Below, one piece after another: positions 27,882 to 36,234 of a DNA stretch of 64,000 bases. The position numbers were made by a program, and so were the translations under genes. The stretch spans positions 2,447,681 to 2,511,680 of the forward strand of contig NZ_JANFMV010000001.1 in NCBI RefSeq assembly GCF_024385575.1, read 5' to 3'. Numbering within the stretch: the stretch's first letter is position 1; each line of letters begins with the position of its first letter. The notes below the pieces were generated by a model that was not told the origin of the DNA, ran no database searches, and worked only from the letters and a program-made list of their open reading frames with translations. This stretch comes from Rhizobium sp. NRK18. Lineage in GTDB: Bacteria > Pseudomonadota > Alphaproteobacteria > Rhizobiales > Rhizobiaceae.

Positions 27882-28391
27882 TCAGAACCGAGGGCCGTAG
27901 GTCTCCGGTTCGCTGCTCGCCAGCGGTTTCGACAGGCTGACCGTATCGATGTCACGATCGAGCTTCGGCGAATAGGTCGTCGTCAGTGCGTGGATGCGGT
28001 AGCCATGCTTCTCGAAAAAGCCGATGGCGCGTTGATTGCGGGCATGGGTTTCAAGCCTTGCCTGATCGAGCCCCTGCCCGGCCATTTCCTCCTCAAGCGC
28101 CGCCAGCAGCGCGGAGCCCAGCCCCTGCCCCTGAAAATCCGGATCGATCCAGAAGTCGGTGATTTCCTCGTCCAGCCGCTCGCGCGACGCCCAGCCGGCC
28201 GGTTCGCCGTTCTTGTCGATCACCGAAATCGTGATCCAGGCGGAATGGGTGAAATTGCGGAAGGCGGCGGCGGCGCTCTGCAGCATCGAGGCGGTCTCGC
28301 CGATCGGCGCCATCGCCTGCTCCCAGGCGCGAAGGCCGATCTCGGTCAGCCGATCCGCTTCGTCCAGCCTGGCATTGCGAATATGGATCAT
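27882..28391 (-). CDS. GNAT family N-acetyltransferase
   Basis: 169 aa from ATG 28391 (MIHIRNARLDEADRLTEIGL) with GGAAGAGG upstream; the open frame to 28481 is not favoured. Motif A appears as DFWIDPDFQGQGLGSALLAA, followed by LETHARNQRAIGFFEKHGY. It is a different subfamily from the tandem pair beside gatB. It is convergent with the glycosyltransferase operon (10 bases apart) and divergent from the mechanosensitive channel gene. Confidence 0.87.
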   Translation of the reverse strand: MIHIRNARLDEADRLTEIGLRAWEQAMAPIGETASMLQSAAAAFRNFTHSAWITISVIDKNGEPAGWASRERLDEEITDFWIDPDFQGQGLGSALLAALEEEMAGQGLDQARLETHARNQRAIGFFEKHGYRIHALTTTYSPKLDRDIDTVSLSKPLASSEPETYGPRF

Positions 28392-28502
28392 GCCGCGCCT
28401 CTTCCGCCACCAATCCACATATTGGACCAAATCCGCTCGCGAGATAGCCCGGTGGTGCAGCCTGGCGTTGTTTTTCAACAATTTCCTTGAGTTCGACGTT
28501 CC

Positions 28503-29888
28503 GTGCTACAGTTAAAGCCGAAACTGGCATCGCCGCGCTGGGGCGGCCCGGAGGACGGCTTGGATTTCTACGCCACCCTGCAGAAGTGGTACGACTGGGC
28601 GGACATCTTCGTCCTCAGCCGCTGGGGCGCGTATCAGTTCGCCATCATCGTCGGCGGCTACATCTTCGGCCTCGTCCTCGGCCGTTATGCCGAACCGATC
28701 TTCGAGGCCAAGGCGCGGGAGATCAAAGGCAATCCGGATCTCCTGAGGGTGATCGTCGCTTTCATGCGGCGCCTCAAATGGATGTTCATGACGCTATGGC
28801 TGTGGATCGCCTACACGATCCTCGTCTACGAGACATGGCCGAGCCGGTCGTGGATGGTGCGGCTGATGCTGCTCCTGACGGCCGCTTGGTGGATCGTCTC
28901 GGTGCTGACCCGGATCATCCGCAACCGGTCGCTTTCCCGCTTCGTCGCCATCGTCGCCTGGGTCTACATCGCCATCATCGTTCTCGGCTTCGAGACCTCC
29001 GTCGGCCATACGCTCGACCGGGCGGCGCTGACGATGGGCGGCATGCGCATTTCGCTGCTGTCGATCACCAAGGGCGTCATCATCACCGCCTCGCTCCTCT
29101 GGCTGGCGGTCCTGATCGGCAACGTGCTGTCGAACCGGATCGACCGGGTCGAGGACATCTCGCCCGCCTTCCGTGTCCTCCTCGGCAAGCTCATCAAGAT
29201 CGCACTGATCCTGTTTGCCGGCGCCTTCGCACTGTCGGCGACGGGGATCGACCTCACCGCCTTCACCGTCTTCTCCGGCGCAGTCGGCGTCGGCGTAGGC
29301 TTCGGCCTGCAGAAGGTGGTGTCGAATTTCCTGTCCGGCATGATCATCCTGATGGACAAGTCGATCAAACCCGGCGACACGATCTCACTCGGCGAAACAT
29401 TCGGCTGGATCCGCGAGCTTCGCGCCCGTTTCGTCTCCGTCATCACCCGCGACGGGCGGGAATACCTGATCCCGAACGAAGACTTCATCACCCAGCAGGT
29501 GGTCAACTGGTCGTTTTCCAGCGCCTATGTCCGCATCGACGTCGATTTCGGCGTTTCCTTCGACAGCGATCCGCACGAGGTCGTCAAGATCGCGATCGAG
29601 ACGGCAAAATCGATCCCCCGCGTCTCCGACTACAAGGCGCCCGTCTGCTGGATGACGGCCTTCGGCGCCTCCTCCCTCGACTTCAAACTCCGCTTCTGGA
29701 TTACCGACCCGAACAACGGCCTGACCAATGTCCGCGGCCAAGTGCTGCTGGCGCTGTGGGATTCGTTCAAGGAAGCCGGCATCAGCATTCCCTATCCGCA
29801 CCGGGAGATCATCATGCGCGCGCCCGTGGATGTGCGGTATGCCGAAAAGCCCGCCTCGCCACCCGCTCAGCCGCAGACACCGGATTGA
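28503..29888 (+). CDS. MscS-family mechanosensitive ion channel
   Basis: Opens under membrane tension to release solutes on osmotic downshock. The frame from GTG 28503 gives 461 aa; an in-frame TTG at 28560 with GGAGG 6 bases upstream (442 aa, LDFYATLQKWYDW) may be the true start. Four or more N-terminal membrane segments are followed by the pore-lining helix and beta domain: FSGAVGVGVGFGLQKVVSNF, SGMIILMDKSIKPGD, then a soluble domain with TRDGREYLIPNEDFI. The family usually has the Gly/Ala-rich helix seen here. Confidence 0.93.
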   Translation: MLQLKPKLASPRWGGPEDGLDFYATLQKWYDWADIFVLSRWGAYQFAIIVGGYIFGLVLGRYAEPIFEAKAREIKGNPDLLRVIVAFMRRLKWMFMTLWLWIAYTILVYETWPSRSWMVRLMLLLTAAWWIVSVLTRIIRNRSLSRFVAIVAWVYIAIIVLGFETSVGHTLDRAALTMGGMRISLLSITKGVIITASLLWLAVLIGNVLSNRIDRVEDISPAFRVLLGKLIKIALILFAGAFALSATGIDLTAFTVFSGAVGVGVGFGLQKVVSNFLSGMIILMDKSIKPGDTISLGETFGWIRELRARFVSVITRDGREYLIPNEDFITQQVVNWSFSSAYVRIDVDFGVSFDSDPHEVVKIAIETAKSIPRVSDYKAPVCWMTAFGASSLDFKLRFWITDPNNGLTNVRGQVLLALWDSFKEAGISIPYPHREIIMRAPVDVRYAEKPASPPAQPQTPD

Positions 29889-29949
29889 GGCGAGGTTTCA
29901 AGCCTTCAGCAGGTGGTAGGTGCGCTCATTGACAAGAATGTTGCGAAGA

Positions 29950-29981
29950 GTTAATTAACAAAAAAGTTAATTAACAAAAAA
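29950..29981. promoter_or_regulatory. tandem palindromic operator upstream of the ArsR-type gene
   Basis: Two perfect copies of the 16-base unit GTTAATTAACAAAAAA lie head to tail (29950-29965 and 29966-29981), 8 bases before the ATG at 29990. Each unit contains the palindrome GTTAATTAAC, and the spacing of 16 bases is about one and a half turns. Placement directly on the ribosome-binding region suggests an autoregulatory binding site for the ArsR-type protein. Confidence 0.6.
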
Positions 29982-29989
29982 GCGAACCA

Positions 29990-30328
29990 ATGAACGAGCA
30001 ACTTTCCCAGGTTTTCGCCGCACTCGGCGACCCGACCCGTCTCGCCATGATCGAGCGGCTCTCGCGCGGCGAAGCGACCGTACAGGAGCTGATGGAGCCC
30101 TTCGACATCAGCCCGCCGGCCATATCGCGGCACCTCAAGGTGCTCGAACAGGCGGGCCTGATCACCCGTGGCCGTGCAGCCCAGACCCGTCCCTGCCAGC
30201 TGGCGCCCGGGCGATTGCAGGAGGTTGCCGACTGGACCGTTCGAATGCGGTCCTTCTGGGATGAGAGCTTCGATCGCATGGACGAATATCTTGCGACCAT
30301 TGTCCGCAACAAGGAGGACAGGACATGA
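29990..30328 (+). CDS. ArsR-family winged-helix transcriptional regulator
   Basis: 112 aa. The DNA-binding region is FAALGDPTRLAMIERLSRGE, followed by FDISPPAISRHLKVLEQAGL (recognition helix). No metal-binding CxC or similar motif is present, so this is a non-metal ArsR protein of the kind paired with SRPBCC proteins. Its stop overlaps the next start (ATGA). The tandem GTTAATTAAC repeats just upstream are the probable operator. Confidence 0.93.
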   Translation: MNEQLSQVFAALGDPTRLAMIERLSRGEATVQELMEPFDISPPAISRHLKVLEQAGLITRGRAAQTRPCQLAPGRLQEVADWTVRMRSFWDESFDRMDEYLATIVRNKEDRT

Positions 30329-30945
30329 ACGGCGCACGTACCACAGGGAGGGTCCTCGAAATCGAGCGGCGCTTCGAGGCGCCCCGCGACGTTGTTTTTG
30401 CACTGTGGACCTCGCCTCGGCAGATCGTTCAATGGTGGGGGCCGCGCGGGCATTTCCTCGACCATTGCGAACAGGATTTCCGGGTTGGCGGACGCTGGCG
30501 CTTCGCAATCGCCGGTGCGGATGGTTCCTCCCCCACCTGGACCTGGGGGATCTACCGGGAGATCGTCGCGCCGGAGAGACTGGTATTCTCCTACAGCATG
30601 GACTGGCATCGCCACGAGACGCTGGTTTCCATCGCCTTCGAGGATCTTGGCGACGCCACGCTGATGCGTTTCCGGCAGTCCGAGTTCCTGACGGACGACG
30701 ATTGCGCCGACCACAGCTGGGGTTGGCTCAGCGCGCTCGACAAGCTGGCAGACCATATTTCGCGCATGTACAGCATTGGAATCCTCAACATGGACATCTT
30801 CAGGATCGAACGACCGGACGGAGTTGCCGAGGATATAGCGGAGGCCCGCAGACGCGCCGAACAGGACTTGCGGGAACGGCCCGGCGACACGGTTCCGCCG
30901 AGCGTAGAAGCGCGGAAATCCATGGTGCCGCCACCGCAACACTGA
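30325..30945 (+). CDS. SRPBCC / AHSA1-domain protein
   Basis: 206 aa with an AHSA1-type START-like fold: EIERRFEAPRDVVFALWTSP, QWWGPRGH, DFRVGGRWRFAI and the C-terminal SWGWLSALDKLADHI. Such proteins bind small hydrophobic ligands in a deep pocket; the ligand here is unknown. It is translationally coupled (ATGA) to the ArsR gene, the usual genetic partner of this family. The C-terminal 45 residues form a charged tail not typical of the domain. Confidence 0.9.
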   Translation: MNGARTTGRVLEIERRFEAPRDVVFALWTSPRQIVQWWGPRGHFLDHCEQDFRVGGRWRFAIAGADGSSPTWTWGIYREIVAPERLVFSYSMDWHRHETLVSIAFEDLGDATLMRFRQSEFLTDDDCADHSWGWLSALDKLADHISRMYSIGILNMDIFRIERPDGVAEDIAEARRRAEQDLRERPGDTVPPSVEARKSMVPPPQH

Positions 30946-31151
30946 AGGCTTCCCAAACCAGGACAACCGTCATATTATCCGCTTCGCAATTCTGGAGTGT
31001 TCATGTCTAACTCGTCCGAGACCCGGTAAAGGCCGGCCCCGCGCAGGAAACACGCTCGGCCCGGCCCTCCCTCGAAATCCCGCCTTCCAAAATGGCAGGC
31101 GGAAAGAGTTTTTGCGCGCCCGTTTCAGCGCATACCGGACTTTTGGACACC

Positions 31152-31412
31152 ATGGATATTTCCCGCGCAGAACAGCGCATCCTGCACCTCATGGCGCAGG
31201 GCGGACGCATTGAAATCACCCGCAACGACGACACCGGCAAGATCGAGGAAATCGGCTGCTTCACCCGCGAGGGCTGGCGGTTCCCCGACATCACGATGCG
31301 CCTCTTCCGGAAGCTGAAGGCCAAACGCGCCATAGCATCTTCCGGGGGCAAGCCCTACCGCATCACCACGCGCGGTCTGGAGCTGGTGCGATCTCAGCTG
31401 GACAACAGGTGA
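31152..31412 (+). CDS. YjhX-family (UPF0386) protein, putative toxin
   Basis: 86 aa from ATG 31152: MDISRAEQRILHLMAQGGRI..., with IGCFTREGWRFPDITMRLF and the closing PYRITTRGLELVRSQLDNR. This matches UPF0386 throughout. E. coli YjhX is reported as a topoisomerase I-inhibiting toxin whose antitoxin is the acetyltransferase YjhQ. No acetyltransferase adjoins this gene; the nearest is at 27882. It stands alone between the SRPBCC gene and the brnTA locus, with a strong hairpin after it. Confidence 0.88.
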   Translation: MDISRAEQRILHLMAQGGRIEITRNDDTGKIEEIGCFTREGWRFPDITMRLFRKLKAKRAIASSGGKPYRITTRGLELVRSQLDNR

Positions 31413-31420
31413 AAGCACGC

Positions 31421-31447
31421 GGCGCGGCCCTTACCCAAGGCCGCGCC
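31421..31447 (+). terminator. GC-rich hairpin after yjhX-like gene
   Basis: GGCGCGGCC (31421-31429), loop CTTACCCAA, GGCCGCGCC (31439-31447): a perfect 9-bp GC stem 8 bases after the stop. No T run follows, so it may stop transcription only partly or protect the 3' end. Confidence 0.5.
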
Positions 31448-31454
31448 GTCGCTA

Positions 31455-31484
31455 TTGCCGGACTTCAAAAATGTAACTACATTT
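31455..31484 (+). promoter_or_regulatory. candidate brnTA promoter and palindromic operator
   Basis: TTGCCG (31455-31460) and TACATT (31478-31483) are 17 bases apart, which would place the transcript start at about 31490, at or next to the ATG at 31491. There is no Shine-Dalgarno sequence, so the message may be leaderless. The perfect palindrome AAATGTA-AC-TACATTT (31469-31484) overlaps the -10 region, where the ribbon-helix-helix antitoxin BrnA would be expected to bind and repress. Confidence 0.4.
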
Positions 31485-31490
31485 GTCGTT

Positions 31491-31775
31491 ATGAAATTCG
31501 AGTGGGATCCGGCCTAGAACGCCCAGAATTTCGAGAAGCACGCGATCCTCTTCGAGGAAGCCTGCCTGATCTTCGACGGCCCTGTTCTGACAGGTCCCGA
31601 CAACCGCCGCGACTATGGCGAAGAGCGAGAGATCAGCATTGGATCCATTCAGCAACTCATCGTCGTGGTGGTTGTTCATACGGACCGTGAAGGATCAATC
31701 CGCATCATCTCCGCCAGACTGGCGAGCAGGAAAGAAAGGAAACTCTACCATGAGCATGTCGGCCGAGAGACTTAA
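31491..31775 (+). pseudogene. brnT: BrnT-family toxin, broken by an in-frame amber codon
   Basis: The frame reads MKFEWDPA, stop (TAG 31515-31517), NAQNFEKHAILFEEACLIF and so on, through GEEREISIGSIQQLIVVVV and RIISARLASRKERKLYHE to TAA at 31775, 94 codons. Everything but codon 9 fits the BrnT ribonuclease fold (WDPxK, KH, F..A..F, ERxxxIG, RIISAR, ERxxYH). The expected residue at codon 9 is Lys, so one A-to-T change (AAG to TAG) explains the break. It overlaps the start of brnA, as in intact brnTA operons. No good restart codon follows the stop before the KH motif. Confidence 0.85.
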
Positions 31776-31998
31776 GCAGCTCGCCAACCGCTCCGAAGAT
31801 GCCATCGACTTCAGCGATGTTCCTGAACTTGACGAGGCATTCTTCCGAACGGCAAAGCTGGTCGAGCCGACCTCCAAGAAGCAGGTGACAATGCGCATCG
31901 ATGCCAATGTCCTTGACTGGTTCAAGGCACGAGGAAAAGGCTATCAGACGCGAATGAACGCAGTTCTGAAAGCCTTCATGGAATCCCAGTCAAAGTAA
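31750..31998 (+). CDS. brnA: BrnA-family antitoxin (ribbon-helix-helix)
   Basis: 82 aa from ATG 31750, within the end of the broken brnT frame. The C-terminal DNA-binding part shows the BrnA pattern KKQVTMRIDANVLDWFKARG followed by YQTRMNAVLKAFM. The N-terminal region (about 1-45) would wrap the toxin and includes DFSDVPELDEAFF. In the known system BrnA neutralises BrnT and the complex represses its own promoter. Here the antitoxin is intact while its toxin is not, so it may persist as a free repressor. Confidence 0.88.
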   Translation: MSMSAERLKQLANRSEDAIDFSDVPELDEAFFRTAKLVEPTSKKQVTMRIDANVLDWFKARGKGYQTRMNAVLKAFMESQSK

Positions 31999-32018
31999 CC
32001 TGACGCCAAAGGCGATTG

Positions 32019-33500
32019 TTACCACCACTTCGCCGGCGTGAACTTGCCGGCCGCCTGCTCGATGACGTGGGCGGTCTTGAAGAGGGTTTCCTCGTCGAAG
32101 GGCTTGCCGATCAGCTGCAGGCCGAGCGGCAGACCGCGACCGTCGATGCCGGCGGGAACGGCGATGCCCGGCAGGCCGGCCATGTTGACCGTGACCGTGA
32201 AGATGTCGTTGAGGTACATCTTCACCGGATCGGCGGCGAGGTCCTGGTCGGCGATGCCGAAGGCCGAAGACGGGGTGGCCGGCGTCAGGATGGCGTCGAC
32301 GCCCTTGGCAAACGCATCCTCGAAGTCGCGCTTGATCAGCGTGCGGACCTTCTGCGCCTGCAGATAGTATGCGTCGTAGTAGCCGGCGGAGAGAACATAG
32401 GTGCCGATCATGATGCGGCGCTTGACCTCGGTGCCGAAACCAGCCGCACGGGTCTTCTCGTACATGTCGACGATGTCCTTGCCCTCGACGCGCAGGCCGT
32501 ATTTGACGCCGTCGTAACGGGCCAGGTTGGACGAGGCTTCGGCCGGAGCGACGATATAGTAAGCCGGCAGGGCATATTTCGTGTGCGGCAGCTCGATGTT
32601 GACGATCTTGGCGCCAGCATCCTTCAGCCAGGCGATGCCCTGTTCCCAGAGCTTCTCGATTTCCGCCGGCATGCCCTCGACGCGGTATTCCTTCGGAATG
32701 CCGATCTTCATGCCCTTGACCGAGCCTCCGACCGCGGCTTCGTAATCCGGCACCGGAAGATCGACCGAGGTCGTGTCCTTGGCGTCGACGCTTGCCATCG
32801 ACTTCAGCATGATCGCGGCATCACGCACATCGCGGGCAATCGGGCCGGCCTGGTCGAGCGAAGAGGCAAAGGCGACGATGCCCCAGCGCGAGCAGCGGCC
32901 ATAGGTCGGCTTGATGCCGACGGTACCCGTAAAGGCTGCCGGCTGGCGGATCGAGCCGCCGGTGTCGGTTGCCGTGGCGCCGGCGCAGAGATGCGCGGCG
33001 ACGGCAGCAGCCGAACCGCCCGAGGAACCGCCGGGAACGAGCTGCTGGTTCGACCCTTCGGCCCGCCACGGGTTGATGACCGGTCCATAATAGGAGCTCT
33101 CGTTGGACGAGCCCATGGCGAACTCGTCCATGTTGAGCTTGCCAAGCATCACCGCGCCGTCGTTCCAGAGGTTCTGGGTGACGGTCGATTCGTATCTGGG
33201 CTTGAAGCCGTCGAGGATGTGCGAGCAGGCCTGCGTGTGGACGCCTTCGGTGCCGAAGAGGTCCTTGATGCCGAGCGGAATGCCTTCCAGCGCGCCGGCC
33301 TTGCCTTCGGCAATGCGGGCATCAGATGCCTTGGCCATGTCGCGCGCCTTTTCCGGCGTCACGGTGATGTAGGCATTGAGCTTGTCGTTGGCGGAAGCGA
33401 TCGCGTCCAGATAGGCTTCCGTCAGCTGCAGGGAGGTGATCTCCTTCGCCTTCAGCTTGTCGCGGGCTTCGGCAATGGTCAGGCTCGTCAGGTCGGTCAT
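32019..33500 (-). CDS. gatA: Asp-tRNA(Asn)/Glu-tRNA(Gln) amidotransferase subunit A
   Basis: Amidase-signature glutaminase subunit that supplies ammonia to GatB. It has 493 aa from ATG 33500 ([20 protein letters not shown]); the frame to 33548 is less likely. The Ser-cisSer-Lys triad is visible as Lys in [14 protein letters not shown], cis-Ser in [15 protein letters not shown] and the nucleophile in [15 protein letters not shown]. It follows gatC on the same strand with 58 bases between them, and both are separate from gatB. Confidence 0.98.
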   Translation of the reverse strand: MTDLTSLTIAEARDKLKAKEITSLQLTEAYLDAIASANDKLNAYITVTPEKARDMAKASDARIAEGKAGALEGIPLGIKDLFGTEGVHTQACSHILDGFKPRYESTVTQNLWNDGAVMLGKLNMDEFAMGSSNESSYYGPVINPWRAEGSNQQLVPGGSSGGSAAAVAAHLCAGATATDTGGSIRQPAAFTGTVGIKPTYGRCSRWGIVAFASSLDQAGPIARDVRDAAIMLKSMASVDAKDTTSVDLPVPDYEAAVGGSVKGMKIGIPKEYRVEGMPAEIEKLWEQGIAWLKDAGAKIVNIELPHTKYALPAYYIVAPAEASSNLARYDGVKYGLRVEGKDIVDMYEKTRAAGFGTEVKRRIMIGTYVLSAGYYDAYYLQAQKVRTLIKRDFEDAFAKGVDAILTPATPSSAFGIADQDLAADPVKMYLNDIFTVTVNMAGLPGIAVPAGIDGRGLPLGLQLIGKPFDEETLFKTAHVIEQAAGKFTPAKWW

Positions 33501-33558
33501 ATCGGTCACTTGCAAAACGTTTGATTTTCGAGAGCGGCTGGGTCGCAAGCGCGTTCGC

Positions 33559-33846
33559 TTATTCGACGACCTTCGGCACCAGGAAGAAATTCTTGTCGGT
33601 CACCGGCGCGTTGGCGACCACGTCCTCGGCCTTGTTGCCGTCGGTGATCTCGTCGATGCGCTTCCTCATCGCCATCGGCGTGACCGACGTCATCGGCTCG
33701 ACGTCCTTGACGTCGACCTCGGAGAGCTGCTCGACGAAGCCGAGAATGGTATTGAGCTCGCCCATCATCTTCTCAGCTTCATCCTCGGTCACGGCAATGC
33801 GGGCCAGATGTGCGACGCGTTTGACGGTGGCAAGATCAACGGACAT
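33559..33846 (-). CDS. gatC: Asp-tRNA(Asn)/Glu-tRNA(Gln) amidotransferase subunit C
   Basis: 95 aa belt subunit that stabilises GatA-GatB. It shows the family pattern [40 protein letters not shown] and the C-terminal [19 protein letters not shown] precedes the ATG. The order gatC-gatA is usual for rhizobia. Confidence 0.96.
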   Translation of the reverse strand: MSVDLATVKRVAHLARIAVTEDEAEKMMGELNTILGFVEQLSEVDVKDVEPMTSVTPMAMRKRIDEITDGNKAEDVVANAPVTDKNFFLVPKVVE

Positions 33847-33980
33847 CGAAATTCTCCATTACGGACGGACTTTGCCGCAGAATATGCGGAATTTTGTCCG
33901 TTGCTATAGAGGCGCGCTTGCCGCGATGCAACGGGGAAGTGACGAAATACGCTGCGGAGCAGCCCTGCCCGTCCGGCTTG

Positions 33981-34871
33981 TCATGCCGGTATCTTCGACA
34001 CCGCTGACGCCCCGCCGCGGGAACCGTAAAGCTTGTTTGCCCAGTCGAGAAAAGCACGAACGCGCGGTTGGCCGGCTACGGACTTTCGTGCCACCATCCA
34101 GACTTCGCTGACGGGGCCATCAACGGCAGTCGGCAATTGCTTCAACGCGGGGGTCAACTCGGCCACGGTTTCCGGCAACATGGCGACAGCTTTGCCGGTC
34201 AATGCGAAATCGCGTTGGGAAAATACGCTGCTGGAGGTAAAAGCAACGGAACCTCCAAAGCCGGAAAGCCAGCGGAAGGCACCAATTTCCTCCAACGAAC
34301 CGGAGGCGCGGATCACCCGATGGCCGTCAAGGTTTTGCAATGGCTGATCAATCGGTTTCTCTGCAAGATATGCGCTTGTGGCGTACAGATTCCAGTCAAG
34401 GGTCCCGACGCGCCGGCCGACCATGTCCGCAGGAGCAGAATCGAGCGGCGTGACCATCACCTCGAATTCGCTGTCGGGAACCACGAAGAGATTGTCATGA
34501 ACGGCGATGTCACCAGCCTGCCCAGACTTTTCCGACCAGGCGGCGAGCATCGGCGCGGCGAACCGGCTGGCAAGGATCTCGCAGGTGGCAATGCGGAGCG
34601 GCATTGACGATCCGGCAACGACTGCATTCGCTTCCTCAACGCAGGCCTGCATCTTGCCGGCGGCTTGTGCCAGCGCCTCCCCGGTCTGATTGGCGACCAG
34701 CCTGCCGTCGTTGGCCCGCAGGAAGAGCTGGCGATTGAGCGATTGCTCAACCGCTTGAAGGCGGCGCGACACCGTGGACTGATTGAGGCCAAGCCTGCGC
34801 GCCGCGCCGGAAAGTGTGCCCTCCGTCGCGATGGCCAGGATTGTCTGCAGATCACTCCAGTCCGAAATCAT
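33981..34871 (-). CDS. LysR-family transcriptional regulator, divergent from nat
   Basis: 296 aa. The N-terminal winged helix-turn-helix contains LQTILAIATEGTLSGAARRL and GLNQSTVSRRLQAVEQSL. The effector domain follows (about 90-296) with no assigned ligand. It is divergent from the arylamine N-acetyltransferase gene, with 140 bases between starts, the usual layout for a LysR regulator and its target. A short inverted repeat lies at 34963-34984. Confidence 0.92.
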   Translation of the reverse strand: MISDWSDLQTILAIATEGTLSGAARRLGLNQSTVSRRLQAVEQSLNRQLFLRANDGRLVANQTGEALAQAAGKMQACVEEANAVVAGSSMPLRIATCEILASRFAAPMLAAWSEKSGQAGDIAVHDNLFVVPDSEFEVMVTPLDSAPADMVGRRVGTLDWNLYATSAYLAEKPIDQPLQNLDGHRVIRASGSLEEIGAFRWLSGFGGSVAFTSSSVFSQRDFALTGKAVAMLPETVAELTPALKQLPTAVDGPVSEVWMVARKSVAGQPRVRAFLDWANKLYGSRGGASAVSKIPA

Positions 34872-34962
34872 CCCGCAATCCTACGTCCATCGCCGAAGCT
34901 TCGTACATCCTGCTATACCGCCGTGTCCGGCGGAGCCGCATAGGTCCATGCAAATTCGCTGA

Positions 34963-34984
34963 TTGATAAAACCCTGTCAATCAA
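34963..34984. promoter_or_regulatory. possible LysR binding site upstream of nat
   Basis: TTGAT (34963-34967) and ATCAA (34980-34984) form an inverted repeat with a T-N11-A-like core, in the divergent region between the LysR gene and nat, 28 bases before the nat start. The arms are short, so chance is possible. Confidence 0.3.
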
Positions 34985-35011
34985 GCGAGAAGGCATCACT
35001 CAAGAAGGAAC

Positions 35012-35845
35012 ATGAACATGACATTCAATCCGGACCGCTATCTCGCAAGGGTTGGCCTCAAGGCGGGCGATATCACGCCCGATGCCAATGGGCTTACCCG
35101 CCTCCAACTGGCCCAGACAAGCACCATACCATTCGAGAACTTCGAGCCGTTGACAGGCGGGGTTCCAGCCCTCGACGGGCAATCCCTCTGGCAGAAACTC
35201 GTCGCTGATCGCCGTGGCGGCTATTGCCTGGAACTCAACAGCCTGTTTGGAATGGCGCTCGAGGCGTTCGGATTTGAAGCAACCCCGGTTCTTGGACGTG
35301 TGCGTATGGGTGCGCCCCATGGTGGCCCGCGAGCACATCATGCCTTCGTGGTGACAATCAACGGAGAGGAATACCTCGCCGACACCGGTTTCGGCGGCCC
35401 GGCTCCGGTGCTACCCGTTCGGCTTGGCACGCAGGAGCCGCAGAACCTTCGCGGAGAGACCTTCCGCATTCGCATGGACGAAACGAGCGGCGAAGAGGTG
35501 CTGGAGAGACTGAATGGCGAGGACTGGTTCTCGCTCTACGGCTTCGATCGGGTGGCGGTCAGCCCACCGGACTACGAAGCGGCCAATTTTGTCTGCGCGC
35601 GCTGGGACAAATCCCCCTTCCCGCATAACCTGATGATGACGATCGTTACTGAAGGCGGGCGAAACAGCCTGTTCAACCGCACCTTGAAACGTGTCAGGGA
35701 GGGGAAAACGGAGCAGGAAGACCTGACCTCATTCGCGCGGTTCAAGGAGGCGATGAGGGATCTATTCGGCCTTCCGGAGGACGAGCCGCTTTACAGGAAG
35801 GCCTGGGACCGGCTTACGGCCCCCACCACGGCGCATGCAGGATGA
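35012..35845 (+). CDS. nat: arylamine N-acetyltransferase
   Basis: Transfers acetyl from acetyl-CoA to arylamines and hydrazines. The protein has 277 aa, and the Cys-His-Asp triad is complete: Cys72 in RRGGYCLELNSLFGM, His109 in GPRAHHAFVV, Asp124 in YLADTGFGG. Spacing between His and Asp (15) equals that in Salmonella NAT. The start ATG 35012 is preceded by AAGAAGGAACATGA..., giving a good AAGGA site. Probably controlled by the divergent LysR gene. It is convergent with the ACT-domain gene, 6 bases apart. Confidence 0.94.
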   Translation: MNMTFNPDRYLARVGLKAGDITPDANGLTRLQLAQTSTIPFENFEPLTGGVPALDGQSLWQKLVADRRGGYCLELNSLFGMALEAFGFEATPVLGRVRMGAPHGGPRAHHAFVVTINGEEYLADTGFGGPAPVLPVRLGTQEPQNLRGETFRIRMDETSGEEVLERLNGEDWFSLYGFDRVAVSPPDYEAANFVCARWDKSPFPHNLMMTIVTEGGRNSLFNRTLKRVREGKTEQEDLTSFARFKEAMRDLFGLPEDEPLYRKAWDRLTAPTTAHAG

Positions 35846-35851
35846 TGACAT

Positions 35852-36232
35852 TCAAATAAGTTTGTGACCCGCTGCGACAAGCAGCGGCCCTGCCCTTTCG
35901 CGGTCTGCCGTCTTGATCAGCAGATAGTCGGTGTCGAAGGTGGAGACGAGGAAGATGCTGATGCCCTCCTCCGACAGCGGGCGGATGACGGAGAGCGCGA
36001 TGCCGGTCTCCGTGAATTCGAAGGGTCCTTCAAACTTGTAGACCGTCCAGCCGGCATCGGAACGGACGCCATCCGGGACGCGGACGGCAAGGCAGACGAC
36101 CGAGAGTTCGTCTTCCGTGCGGCCAATCGAGACGAAGCCTTCTCCATCGGCCCAGTCCGGTATAGCAGAGCCGCGCGGCAGCCGGGCGACGGCGTAATCG
36201 CCCGGCAATTCCTTCAAGGTCACGCTGACCAA
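35852..36232 (-). CDS. ACT-domain protein, unknown function
   Basis: 126 aa, starting at TTG 36232, two bases after the stop of the metallo-hydrolase gene. Paired ACT-like segments occur at about 35-65 and 78-112 (GWTVYKFEGPFEFTETGIAL, GISIFLVSTFDTDYLLI). Proteins of this kind resemble the amino-acid-binding ACT_7 group; the ligand is unknown. The tight spacing indicates cotranscription with the UPF0173 gene. Confidence 0.82.
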   Translation of the reverse strand: MVSVTLKELPGDYAVARLPRGSAIPDWADGEGFVSIGRTEDELSVVCLAVRVPDGVRSDAGWTVYKFEGPFEFTETGIALSVIRPLSEEGISIFLVSTFDTDYLLIKTADRERAGPLLVAAGHKLI

Positions 36233-36234
36233 GG

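Noticed and set aside
31021..31075. GGCCGG/CCGGCC inverted segments after the SRPBCC gene
   Set aside because: Imperfect, interrupted stem without a T tract in a GC-rich stretch; probably chance.
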